NCBI RefSeq assembly: GCF_005222815.1
Contig: NZ_STGB01000005.1
Span: 62,001-126,000 of the forward strand
Length of the DNA: 64,000 nucleotides
Source: Roseomonas sp. AR75
Lineage (GTDB): Bacteria > Pseudomonadota > Alphaproteobacteria > Acetobacterales > Acetobacteraceae
Reading direction: 5' to 3'
Shown here: piece after piece, positions 25,300 through 33,409 of the stretch
Layout: each line of letters begins with the position of its first letter
Numbering within the stretch: the first letter of the stretch is position 1
Translations under genes and position numbers: made by a program
The notes under the pieces: model-generated
The model's input: only the letters and a program-made list of their open reading frames with translations
Database searches by the model: none
Told to the model about the DNA's origin: nothing

Positions 25300-28200
25300 A
25301 TGTCGTCCCGACGCCTGCGCGTTGGGCTCCGGCTATCCGTCGCGCTGCTGCTGATCGCCATGGCGGCGGGCTCCGCCCTGCTGCTGGAGCGGATGCGCAG
25401 CGCGGCGATGACGGCGGCCACCGAAGGTCTTGAACAGGCCGCGCGCGCCGCGGAAGCGGCGGTGAACCGCCACTTCCTGCAGGTGGACAGCACGCTGGCC
25501 GGGCTGCCGGCGCTGCTGCGCACCGCTGCCGGCGGGCGCGGGCTGGAACCGGCCGTGGCGAATGCGGTGCTGCGCGACCTGAACGTGCAGAACCTGGTGT
25601 TTCGCGACGTGCTGCTGGTGAAGCCGGGCGGCGAGGTCTGGGCGGCCTCGCTCGCCTCCACCCGCCAGGCCGGGCTGCCTTTGGAGGCAAGGCTGCTGGA
25701 GGCGCCGCCGATCGCGGGGTCGCTCTCGGTGGCCGGGCCGGTGCGCAATCCGCAGACCTCGGAATGGTCGCTGTTCTTCGCACGCCCGATGCGCGTGCCC
25801 GGCCATGGCCGCCTGATCGCGGCGGTGGAGGTGCCGGTGCAGCTGATCACCGGGCTGCTGTCGCCGATGGGCGATGCGGCGAAGGTGCGCATCCTGCTGG
25901 AGCGCGCGGATGGCCAGTTGCTGGCGAGCGTGCCGCATGACGAGGCCGGAGTCGGACGCATCACGCCGCGCCCGCCCGGCTTCCGCGCCGACGGCGTCGC
26001 CTTCGAGGTGCCGGGCACGGACGGCGCGACGGAGACGATCGAGGTGGTGCGCACCGCGCTCTATCGCAGCATCCAGCTTCGCGTCACGCGCAGCCTGGCC
26101 GATGCGCTGGCCGACTGGGCGCGCGACCGGCGATGGCTGCTGGTGGTGGTGGCCGGCGCGGCGGCGCTGCTGGTCTGCTTCGCCATCGCCATGGACATCG
26201 CGCTGCGCCAGCGCGAGCGCATGGAGGCAGAGCGCGCCCGTGCCCGCGCCGTGCTGGAGAACGCGATCGAGGCGATGCCCGATGGCTTCGTGATGTGGGA
26301 CGCCGAGGATCGCCTCGTCACCTGCAACCGGCGCTTCCGCGAGCTGTACGAGGCGAGCGCCGCGCTGCTGGTGCCCGGCACGCGCTTCGCGGAGGTGATG
26401 CGCGGCGGCGCGCTGCGCGGGCAGTACCCGCAATGCGGCCCGGATGTGGAGGCCTTCGTCACGGAGGTCATGGCCTGGCGCGACAGCGATTCGCCGCCGC
26501 TCGAGCGCCTGCTGCCGGATGGCCGCTGGCTGCTGGTCTCCGAGCGGCCGACGACGGATGGCGGGCATGTCGGCATCCGCACCGACATCACGCCGATCAA
26601 GCGCGCCATGGCCGACCTTGCCGAGGCCAGCGCCCGCGCCGAGGAGGCCACGGCCGAGGCGCAGATCCAGGGCGCGCGCTTCCAGGCCGCGCTCGACAAC
26701 ATGTCGCAGGGGCTCTGCATGGTCGGGCCGGATGCGAAGGTCATCGTCTGCAACCGGCGCTTCGAGGAGATCTTCGGGCTGGAGGCGGATTCTGCCGCGC
26801 CCGGCACGCCCTTCGACGAGCTGTTCACGCGCATCCGCGGCCGCTCCGGCTCGCGCTCCCGCCTCGTGCGCAGCATCCATGCGCGCCAGCGCCTGCTCGC
26901 CTCGGCCGGGGAGGCCGGCGACTTCCTGGTGGAGGATCCCGAGCGCGCGCTGGCGGTGGCGCATCGCCCGATGCGCTCCGGCGGCTGGGTGGCCACTTAT
27001 GAGGACGCGACGGAGCGCACCCATGCGGAGGCGCAGGTGCGCTTCCTGGCGCACCACGATTCGCTGACCCGCCTGCCCAACCGCGTGCTGTTCCGCGAAA
27101 GGCTGGAAGCGGCCGTACGGGAGGCGGCAGAGAACCAGGAGGAGGGCGAGGCGGTGGCGCTGCTCTGCCTCGATCTCGACCGCTTCAAGCAGGTGAACGA
27201 CACGCTGGGCCATCCGGCCGGTGACGAGCTGCTGGTCTCCGCCGCGCACCGGCTGCGGAGCTGCGTGCGGCAGACCGACCTGGTGGCGCGGCTCGGCGGC
27301 GACGAGTTCGCCATCCTGCACCGGTCGGCCCGCCTGCCGGAGAGCAGCGAGGCGCTGGCGCGACGGATCATCGAGACGCTTGCCGCGCCCTATGACATCG
27401 CCGGCAGCCGCGCGGTGGTCGGCGTCAGCGTCGGCATCGCGGTGGCCGGCAGCGAGGGCGGCGCGAATGCGGACGCGATGATGAAGAATGCCGATGTCGC
27501 TCTCTATCGCGCCAAGGCGATGGGCCGCGGCACCTTCTGCCGCTACGACCAGGCGATGGGCTCGGCCACGCTGCGCCGCCTCGGGCTGGAGGCGGAACTG
27601 CGGGAGGCGCTGACGCGCGACCAGTTCCGGCTGGTCTACCAGCCCGTGCGCGATCTCGGCAGCGGCCAGGTCTGCGGCTTCGAGGCGCTGGTGCGCTGGT
27701 CGCATCCGGGCCTCGGCCAGGTCTCGCCGGCGGAGTTCATCCCGCTGGCGGAGGAGACCGGCCTGATCCTGCCGCTCGGCGAGCGCATCCTGCGCACCGC
27801 CTGCGAAGCGGCGGCGGACTGGCCGCGGGGCACGCGGCTGGCGGTCAACCTCTCGCCGGTGCAGCTGCGCAGCGTGGGCCTCGCCGGGATGGTGGCGGGC
27901 GCACTGGAGGCGGCGGGGCTGGAGCCCTCGCGCCTGGAGCTGGAGATCACCGAGACCGCGCTGCTGCAGGAATCGGAGGAGGCGCTGGCGGTGCTGCGCG
28001 AGCTGCAGGCGATGGGCGTCTCCATCGCGCTCGACGATTTCGGCACCGGCTATTCCTCGCTGCGCCACCTGACGAGCCTGCCGGTGGACCGCATCAAGAT
28101 CGACCGCTCCTTCGTCTCGGAGATCGGCACGCGGGCCGATTGCCGCGCGGTGGTCAGTTCGGTCGCGAGCCTGGCGCGGCAGCTCGGCCTGGCCACCACA

Positions 28201-28353
28201 GCGGAAGGCGTGGAGACGGCGGAGCAGCTTCGCCTGGTGCAGGCCGCCGGCTGCACGGAGGCGCAGGGCTACTTCATCAGCAAGCCGCTGGCGGTGGGCG
28301 ATGCGGTTGCGCTGCTGCAGCAGGATTCGGGCGCGCACGCCAACGCGGCGTGA
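25300..28353 (+). CDS. Membrane-bound sensor diguanylate cyclase/phosphodiesterase (PAS-PAS-GGDEF-EAL)
   Basis: 1017 residues. First membrane segment about 9-25, periplasmic sensor region of roughly 250 residues (Cache-like), second membrane segment about 280-298. Two PAS-type domains begin at MPDGFVMWDAEDRLVTCNRR and MSQGLCMVGPDAKVIVCNRR. A GGDEF domain with intact GGDEF at about residue 666 and an EAL domain with FEALVRW (about 792) and DDFGTGYSSL (about 910) complete it. Both catalytic motifs look intact, so it could make or degrade cyclic di-GMP. It is coupled to the TRAP binding protein gene (8-base spacer), which suggests ligand-controlled signalling. Confidence 0.92.
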   Translation: MSSRRLRVGLRLSVALLLIAMAAGSALLLERMRSAAMTAATEGLEQAARAAEAAVNRHFLQVDSTLAGLPALLRTAAGGRGLEPAVANAVLRDLNVQNLVFRDVLLVKPGGEVWAASLASTRQAGLPLEARLLEAPPIAGSLSVAGPVRNPQTSEWSLFFARPMRVPGHGRLIAAVEVPVQLITGLLSPMGDAAKVRILLERADGQLLASVPHDEAGVGRITPRPPGFRADGVAFEVPGTDGATETIEVVRTALYRSIQLRVTRSLADALADWARDRRWLLVVVAGAAALLVCFAIAMDIALRQRERMEAERARARAVLENAIEAMPDGFVMWDAEDRLVTCNRRFRELYEASAALLVPGTRFAEVMRGGALRGQYPQCGPDVEAFVTEVMAWRDSDSPPLERLLPDGRWLLVSERPTTDGGHVGIRTDITPIKRAMADLAEASARAEEATAEAQIQGARFQAALDNMSQGLCMVGPDAKVIVCNRRFEEIFGLEADSAAPGTPFDELFTRIRGRSGSRSRLVRSIHARQRLLASAGEAGDFLVEDPERALAVAHRPMRSGGWVATYEDATERTHAEAQVRFLAHHDSLTRLPNRVLFRERLEAAVREAAENQEEGEAVALLCLDLDRFKQVNDTLGHPAGDELLVSAAHRLRSCVRQTDLVARLGGDEFAILHRSARLPESSEALARRIIETLAAPYDIAGSRAVVGVSVGIAVAGSEGGANADAMMKNADVALYRAKAMGRGTFCRYDQAMGSATLRRLGLEAELREALTRDQFRLVYQPVRDLGSGQVCGFEALVRWSHPGLGQVSPAEFIPLAEETGLILPLGERILRTACEAAADWPRGTRLAVNLSPVQLRSVGLAGMVAGALEAAGLEPSRLELEITETALLQESEEALAVLRELQAMGVSIALDDFGTGYSSLRHLTSLPVDRIKIDRSFVSEIGTRADCRAVVSSVASLARQLGLATTAEGVETAEQLRLVQAAGCTEAQGYFISKPLAVGDAVALLQQDSGAHANAA

Positions 28354-28442
28354 GGCGCAGCGGCACGCGGCATGGTTTAGGCGACCCTTCCCCCATGCGC
28401 AGTCCTGGTTGAGTATACGCCGAACGCCAGGAGGACGATGCC

Positions 28443-28784
28443 ATGCCGCATTTCTGCGTCATCGCCCATGACCGGCCGGAGCCGGGGCGCGCGGAACGCC
28501 GCCAGGGCTCGCGCCGGCCGCATTTCGAGCGGATGAAGCCGGCGGTGGAGCGCGGCACCGTGCTGCTCGCGGGCAGCATGCTCGGCGAGGATGGGACGAT
28601 GGCGACCTCGGTGCTCGTGGTGGAGTTCCCCGACCGCGCTTCGCTGGACGCCTGGCTGGCCGAGGAACCCTATGTCCGCGACGGGGTCTGGGGGCAGGTG
28701 GAGGTGAAGCCGATGTTCGTCGCGGTTGACGGCAAGGGCATCACGCCGGCCTGGATCGAGCTGATGAGCAAGGTCCCGGCCTGA
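28443..28784 (+). CDS. YciI family protein
   Basis: 113 residues of the YciI ferredoxin-like fold. FCVIAHDRPEPGRAERRQGS includes the conserved Asp/Arg start. RRPHFERMKPAVERGTVLLAG carries the histidine of the pseudo-active site, then LVVEFPDRASLDAWLAEEPY and VKPMFVA. The family is related to dehydrochlorinases and small-molecule-binding proteins; the substrate is unknown. AGGAGG lies 6 bases before the ATG, one of the stronger ribosome sites in the window. Confidence 0.9.
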   Translation: MPHFCVIAHDRPEPGRAERRQGSRRPHFERMKPAVERGTVLLAGSMLGEDGTMATSVLVVEFPDRASLDAWLAEEPYVRDGVWGQVEVKPMFVAVDGKGITPAWIELMSKVPA

Positions 28785-28918
28785 TTCCGCAGCCGTCGCG
28801 GCGATCGGGGCCGCTGCAAGCCGATCGTTAACCGCTGGCCGGGCAGGATCGCCTCATGGCGGCGCGGGGCCGGCGGAAATGTCCGCCCGCCCGCGCCGTC
28901 CGCAAGGAGCAGGCGGAC

Positions 28919-29134
28919 ATGGCGGAGCAGTGCTGGAAATGCGGGACCCCGCTGCAGGTCGGCGCGGGCATCGGCGCCTATTGCCCGAACCCGGCCTGCG
29001 ACGTGGTGGATGCGGTGGCGCAAGCCGATGCCTGGGAGGTGCGCATCCGCCTGGATCCGCCTCCGCCGGCCGCGCAGCACCAGCCGGGCGGCCCGGTGGC
29101 GGTGCCAGGGAAGGAACTCGTCGCCTCCGCCTGA
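28919..29134 (+). CDS. Small zinc-ribbon-like protein
   Basis: 71 residues from the ATG at 28919, which has AAGGAG upstream; an in-frame ATG at 28856 would add 21 basic residues. The N-terminal half has CWKCGTP and YCPNPACD, a CxxC-x12-CxxxxC pattern able to hold one zinc ion. The rest is Pro/Ala-rich. No known family recognised. It lies between YciI and a convergent acetyltransferase gene. Confidence 0.55.
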   Translation: MAEQCWKCGTPLQVGAGIGAYCPNPACDVVDAVAQADAWEVRIRLDPPPPAAQHQPGGPVAVPGKELVASA

Positions 29135-29160
29135 GGCGATCCGACGAGCGGGTGGCCCTG

Positions 29161-29745
29161 TCAGGCGGCCGCAGCCTGAAGGCGGTCGCCGGCGAGGCGG
29201 AAATACACCCGGCTGACTGTCTGGGCGCCCGCGCCTTCATACATGATGCGCGCCGGCGCGTTGGCGGAATCCATCGTCCAGTCCAGCGCCGAGAAACCCT
29301 CCGCCAGGGTCAGGCGCGCCGCCGCGCGCAGCAATCCCCGCGCCACGCCGCGCCGCCGCGCCGCCGCGGCGACATAGAGGTCGCGCACATAGAGCGAGCG
29401 GCTGAGCCGGCTGGCGGGGAAGGTGACGTTCAGCACGATGGAGCCGCAGACCCGCCCATCCGGGTCCAGCGCGATCAGGCTACGCGGCTCGAAGCTGTCC
29501 GCCGGCGGGGCCGGGCGGCAGGCGAGGCGGGCCGCGCGCTCAGCCATCGCATCGGTGACGGGATCGTTGTAGTGCCGCTGCATTTCCGCCAGCAGCAAGG
29601 CGAGGGCGGCGACATCCTCCGGCCGCGGACGCCGGATCTCCAGGACGGGCCGGTTCGCGGCAGAGGCCGGCGGGTCGGCCGTGGAGCAGGCGGTGCCTGG
29701 CCCGGCGGCGGGCTGGGGCATTCGCTCCTCCAACTGGCTGGCCAT
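29161..29745 (-). CDS. GNAT family N-acetyltransferase
   Basis: 194 residues. The GNAT fold shows IRRPRPEDVAALALLLAEM (motif C region), LYVRDLYVAAAARRRGVARG (motif A with the acetyl-CoA loop RRRGVARG), LDWTMDSANAPARIMYEGAG (motif B) and the end VYFRLAGD. The layout resembles acetyltransferases of the diamine/aminoglycoside group, but the acceptor is unknown. The first 35 residues are low complexity. It is convergent with the zinc-ribbon gene. Confidence 0.86.
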   Translation of the reverse strand: MASQLEERMPQPAAGPGTACSTADPPASAANRPVLEIRRPRPEDVAALALLLAEMQRHYNDPVTDAMAERAARLACRPAPPADSFEPRSLIALDPDGRVCGSIVLNVTFPASRLSRSLYVRDLYVAAAARRRGVARGLLRAAARLTLAEGFSALDWTMDSANAPARIMYEGAGAQTVSRVYFRLAGDRLQAAAA

Positions 29746-30024
29746 GCTGCCTCCCTTCGCGCGGCACGGGAAAATCCTACAGGCAACATAACCTGAACGA
29801 CAAGGCCTTGGGGCCGCAGCACGTCAAATTTGTGAGTCCTGCAGGCGAGAAGATATCCACAGGGGGTCCATATCTCTGCATTTGCGACCGCCGGATGCAA
29901 TCCGCGTGGTTCCATGCACGAAATGCGGCAAGTCCGGGTCACGCGGCCGTGAAGTTTTGCAATATGCTGCATCGCAGCGGGTTGACGTGGGTTGCAGCGC
30001 ACCGGAAAACTCGCGCGACAGGAT
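29746..30024. other. Gene-free, less GC-rich region before the glycan-type locus
   Basis: 279 bases between the divergent acetyltransferase and the first gene of the 30-33 kb locus. The stretch 29820-29990 is visibly richer in A and T than anything nearby (for example GTTTTGCAATATGC, AAATTTGTGAG, GATATCCACAG). TTGACG at 29982 could be a -35 box, but no matching -10 is clear. No open reading frame with family similarity was seen. It probably holds the promoter region for the plus-strand locus. Confidence 0.5.
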
Positions 30025-30498
30025 ATGACATTGTCCGTTGCGGCTGCGGGACAGAATGACGTGAAGAACTTCCACGACGTTGTCGATGTTCGCGAATGGG
30101 CCGATCTTGGCGTCGGCGTGGAGAACTTCGCGCCGCCCGAGGATGGCTTCATCTGGCAGATGGGCCGCTGGGGCGAGATCACCTTCGACTTCGACGATCT
30201 CAGCCGCAGCCGGACCGGCATGTGCGACCTCATGGTCGAACTCGACGTGTTCAAGAATCCGCCGGATCTCCGCGGCCAGAATGTCTTCGTCTACCTGAAC
30301 GGCCTGCGGATCGGTTCCCACTATGTCACCCATCGTCGCATCCTGATCATGAACTTCCCGGTCAGCATCCTGCGCGCCAAGACCAATGTGCTGACCCTCG
30401 ACACGCCCGATTCGACGTCGCCGAAGACATTCGGGATGGAGGATGGGCGCGTCCTCGGCGCCGCGGTCTTCGCCGTCTATTTCCGCCGCGAGACATGA
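30025..30498 (+). CDS. Uncharacterised protein, possible beta-sandwich glycan-related domain
   Basis: 157 residues from ATG 30025; an upstream TTG at 29992 is the alternative. No signal peptide. The sequence is rich in beta-type segments: VCDLMVELDVF-like (GMCDLMVELDVFKNPPDLRG), VFVYLNGLRIGSHYVTHRRI and TNVLTLDTPDSTSPKTFGM. The phrase V-Y-L-N-G-x-x-I-G-S followed by N-x-L-x-L-D-T-P resembles galactose-binding-like sandwiches attached to glycan enzymes, but I cannot assign a family. It heads a plus-strand group ending in a glycosyltransferase. Confidence 0.55.
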   Translation: MTLSVAAAGQNDVKNFHDVVDVREWADLGVGVENFAPPEDGFIWQMGRWGEITFDFDDLSRSRTGMCDLMVELDVFKNPPDLRGQNVFVYLNGLRIGSHYVTHRRILIMNFPVSILRAKTNVLTLDTPDSTSPKTFGMEDGRVLGAAVFAVYFRRET

Positions 30499-30593
30499 AC
30501 GCGCGCGGCCGGTGACACGGCTCCGCCGATACGGGTCTTGCGCGAAGCGGGCGGATCGCGGCATCTCGGCGCCGTGATGGAACGGGCGGCCCG

Positions 30594-31223
30594 GTGCTGA
30601 AAGGGCATATCGATTCGCTGACCACGGCGGACTTCATCGAGGGCTGGGCGACGGATGACGACCGCCCGACGCTCCATGTGGAGATCATCGCGTCGGAGGA
30701 CGGCAAGGCCGCGGAGGGGCGGGCGCATCTGTTTCGCCCCGACCTGGCGGATGCGAAGCTCGGCCTGGGCTGGTGCGCCTTCCGGCTGAGGGTGCAGCCA
30801 CACGCCAATGCGCTGCGCCGCCAGACGCTGACGCTCCGCGATGTCGAGACCGGCGCGGTGGTGCATGTGCGCGAGGACTGCCCGATCCGCGATGACCTGG
30901 ACCTGCCCTGCAACACCGTGGAAGAGGCGATCGCGAGCGACCCGACCGTGATCACCTCGCTCAACCAGCTGCGCGGCTGCGAACAGCTTCTGGCGCATTT
31001 CGTCACCCGCCGCGGCGTGGGCGAGTTCGTGCGCGCGGCCTATGTCTACGTGCTGAACCGGCCGGTGGATGCCACGGCCCTGGCCGGCTACGGGCGGATG
31101 CTGCGCACCGGCGCGATCACGCCCTTCGGCCTGCTGTCCGTGCTGGCCGACAGCGACGAGTTCCGTAGCCGCCCGCGCCAGCTCGCCTCGCCGAACGGCA
31201 CCGGCTTCGTGTTCCGGGTCTGA
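30594..31223 (+). CDS. DUF4214-like protein of the glycan locus
   Basis: 209 residues, GTG start. The N-terminal 100 residues (GHIDSLTTADFIEGWATDDD) form a domain often seen ahead of or beside glycosyltransferases in Acetobacteraceae. The C-terminal part FVRAAYVYVLNRPVDATALAGY then LADSDEFRSRP has the DUF4214 pattern (AAYxxxLgRpaDxxGxxxY and SxEF). Such repeats occur in surface or glycan-linked proteins. No signal peptide is seen. Start choice is uncertain because the ribosome site is weak. Exact function unknown. Confidence 0.68.
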   Translation: MLKGHIDSLTTADFIEGWATDDDRPTLHVEIIASEDGKAAEGRAHLFRPDLADAKLGLGWCAFRLRVQPHANALRRQTLTLRDVETGAVVHVREDCPIRDDLDLPCNTVEEAIASDPTVITSLNQLRGCEQLLAHFVTRRGVGEFVRAAYVYVLNRPVDATALAGYGRMLRTGAITPFGLLSVLADSDEFRSRPRQLASPNGTGFVFRV

Positions 31224-31227
31224 GGCG

Positions 31228-32310
31228 ATGTTCCAAGGCGGCGTCGCCATCTCCCTCCCCGGTCGGCACGCGGCGATGCTGCAGGTGTCCGGCTCGGTCT
31301 TCCCGCCGGAGGAGCTGAGCGGGGCGGTGCTGCCGCCGGACCTGCGCGTGGCCGCCAACCTGGTGGTGGATGCGGCGAAGGCGATGGGCCTGCCGGTGCG
31401 CTTCGTCGCGCGGCCGGAGGTGTTCACGCATGGCGTGCTGTCCGAACGCCTGGCGGCACGGCTGGACGGCGTGCGCGACCATGTGGCGCTGTGCGACGGC
31501 ACCGCCTTCCGCCCGCTGCCCGGCCTGCGCAACCACCTGTTCTTCTACCGTCGCGGCGCCGCCGACGCGTGCCGCCAGATGCGCCGGCTGGTGGAGGTGG
31601 CGCCGGAGCTCTTCCTCGGCATGCAGTCACAGGTGAACGGCACGCTCGCCTTCCGCGTGGACGGCGCATGGCATCGACCGCCCGCGACGCTGCTGGCCTT
31701 CGCGGAGACACCGCGCATCACGCCGGCGAGCCTGCTGCCGGTGTTCCTCCATCCCTCCGACCCGGAGGGCAGCGCCGCGGCCTCCGTCTCCGAGGAGGCG
31801 GAGGAGGACATGCCGGCTCTGCCCGAGGGAAGGCTGCGCTACGTGCCGCTGACCGAGGCGATTCTGGCCGACCCGCACCTGGCCCGGCTGCTCGCCGAGC
31901 GGCTGCTCGGCGCGATGATGCGGGATGAGGCGCCGCTGGTGCTGCAGCTGCCGCTGCTGTCGGCCGGCAGCGGCGACATCGCCGAGCAGATCGCCGCGGT
32001 GATCCGCGGCCTGGGCAGCACCGGCGTCACCTTCCCGCGCCATGTCGGCACCTCCGCGCGCTGGGCGACGGGGCCGCTGGATGTCGCGATGCTGCGCGAC
32101 GCGACGATCCTGGTGCATCCGGGACTGGATTTCTGGCGGCTCGGCCGCGACATCTGGCGCGCGGCGGGCGAGATCGAGATGGTGCAAGACGGACCCGCCG
32201 GCGCCGCCTTCGTGCGGCTGTTCCGCGACTGGCTCGGCGCGGAGGTGCCGATGCGCCTGCTGCATCCGCGACGGATGCGCGACCACGTGACCGTGGGCAG
32301 CGTGCTGTGA
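31228..32310 (+). CDS. Uncharacterised protein of the glycan locus
   Basis: 360 residues, no signal peptide or membrane segment. I do not recognise a family. It contains LRVAANLVVDAAKAMGLPVR, HLFFYRRGAADACRQMRR and, towards the end, an acidic linker SVSEEAEEDMPALPEG followed by a second region that could be a Rossmann-like half (PLLSAGSGDIAEQIAAVIRG). It starts 4 bases after the DUF4214-like gene and its stop overlaps the glycosyltransferase start (GTGA), so it is tightly coupled to that enzyme. A role in glycan assembly is inference from position only. Confidence 0.7.
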   Translation: MFQGGVAISLPGRHAAMLQVSGSVFPPEELSGAVLPPDLRVAANLVVDAAKAMGLPVRFVARPEVFTHGVLSERLAARLDGVRDHVALCDGTAFRPLPGLRNHLFFYRRGAADACRQMRRLVEVAPELFLGMQSQVNGTLAFRVDGAWHRPPATLLAFAETPRITPASLLPVFLHPSDPEGSAAASVSEEAEEDMPALPEGRLRYVPLTEAILADPHLARLLAERLLGAMMRDEAPLVLQLPLLSAGSGDIAEQIAAVIRGLGSTGVTFPRHVGTSARWATGPLDVAMLRDATILVHPGLDFWRLGRDIWRAAGEIEMVQDGPAGAAFVRLFRDWLGAEVPMRLLHPRRMRDHVTVGSVL

Positions 32311-33401
32311 CCGGCGCCGCGAAGCCCGCGCTGACGCTGGACATCGCGCCGCTGCTGGAAGACCAGTGGACCGGCATCCCGGTGTTCACACGCCGCCTGG
32401 TGCAGGCCCTGGAACGCAGCGGCGAGGTGGACCTCTCCTTCGCCGTGCGGCTGACGCGGATCCCGGCGACGCGGCTGTGGGACACCGTGCGCGCGGGCTT
32501 CGGCACCTTCCTGCGCACCGATTTCGAGCATGGGCTGATTGCCGGGCTCGACCGTCTCGATGCCGCGTCGCCGCTGCTCTACCCCTCCGTGAAGTCGGCC
32601 TGCGGCGTCTGCGGCGCGGAGGCCAGCGTGATCCACGACGTCAGCACGCTGGTGATGCCGGAGACGCATGCCGAGGCGAATGTGCGCTACCACCTCGACC
32701 CGCTGCGCGAGCAGCTGGCGACGGACGAGGTGGTGTTCTGCGCCTCGGAGGCGACGCGCGCGGCGCTGGTGGCGGCCTATCCCTCCGCTTCGGCGAAGGC
32801 GCGGGTGATCTACCAGTATGCCGACTGGCCGGAGGAATTCGCCCTCGACGACCGCAACCTGCCGCGCCTGGCGCTCGGCCGCTACGCGGCGGTGATCGGC
32901 ACGATCGAGCCGCGCAAGAATCTCGGCCTGCTGCTGCGGGCGCTGTCGCATCCGGCGCTGCGCGACAGCGACCTGCGCTTCGTGGTGATCGGCAAGAAGG
33001 GGTGGAACCTCGATGCGGCACTGGCGGGCCTCGACCCCGCGCAGCACAAGCGCATCCTGTTCACCGACTTCGTCTCGGAATTCGCGAAGTATCGGCTGCT
33101 GCGCGCGGCGGAGTTCCTGGTGTTCCCCTCGATCTACGAGGGCTTCGGGATTCCCGCGGTGGAGGCGATGCATCTGGGCAAGCCGGTGCTGGCCGCCTTC
33201 ACCTCGAGCTTCCCCGAGGTGATCGGCGAGGCCGGCGTGTATTTCGACCCGCTCTCGGTCGATGAATTCGCCGCCGCATTCGAGGAGATCTCGAACCCGG
33301 CGCGCGTCGCGGAGCTGGCGCCGAAGGCGGTGGAGCAGGCGCGCCAGTTCAACGCCGCCCGCATGGCCGCGCCCGTGCTGGAGTGGCTGAAGGCGCGCTG
33401 A
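32307..33401 (+). CDS. Glycosyltransferase family 4 (GT-B) protein
   Basis: 364 residues with GTG start overlapping the previous stop by four bases. The C-terminal GT1/GT4 domain is clear: IGTIEPRKNLGLLLRAL, FVVIGKKGW, ILFTDFVSEFAKYRLLRAAE and the nucleotide-sugar site FPSIYEGFGIPAVEAMHLGK. The N-terminal half matches the mannosyltransferase type (DIAPLLEDQWTGIPVFTRRL; VIHDVSTLVMPETH). It would add a sugar to a cell-surface polysaccharide or lipid-linked glycan in the cytoplasm. Last gene of the four-gene 30.0-33.4 kb group. Confidence 0.88.
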   Translation: MTGAAKPALTLDIAPLLEDQWTGIPVFTRRLVQALERSGEVDLSFAVRLTRIPATRLWDTVRAGFGTFLRTDFEHGLIAGLDRLDAASPLLYPSVKSACGVCGAEASVIHDVSTLVMPETHAEANVRYHLDPLREQLATDEVVFCASEATRAALVAAYPSASAKARVIYQYADWPEEFALDDRNLPRLALGRYAAVIGTIEPRKNLGLLLRALSHPALRDSDLRFVVIGKKGWNLDAALAGLDPAQHKRILFTDFVSEFAKYRLLRAAEFLVFPSIYEGFGIPAVEAMHLGKPVLAAFTSSFPEVIGEAGVYFDPLSVDEFAAAFEEISNPARVAELAPKAVEQARQFNAARMAAPVLEWLKAR

Positions 33402-33409
33402 GGCGCCCC

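Noticed and set aside
25333..28338. 1001-codon open frame opposite the PAS-GGDEF-EAL gene
   Set aside because: Arg/His/Ala-rich composition, no family motif, and complete overlap with a gene whose motifs are all intact. Long antisense frames are expected at this GC content.
29850..29870. DnaA-box-like ATATCCACA in the AT-richer leader
   Set aside because: Single 8-of-9 match with no further boxes and no replication genes nearby.
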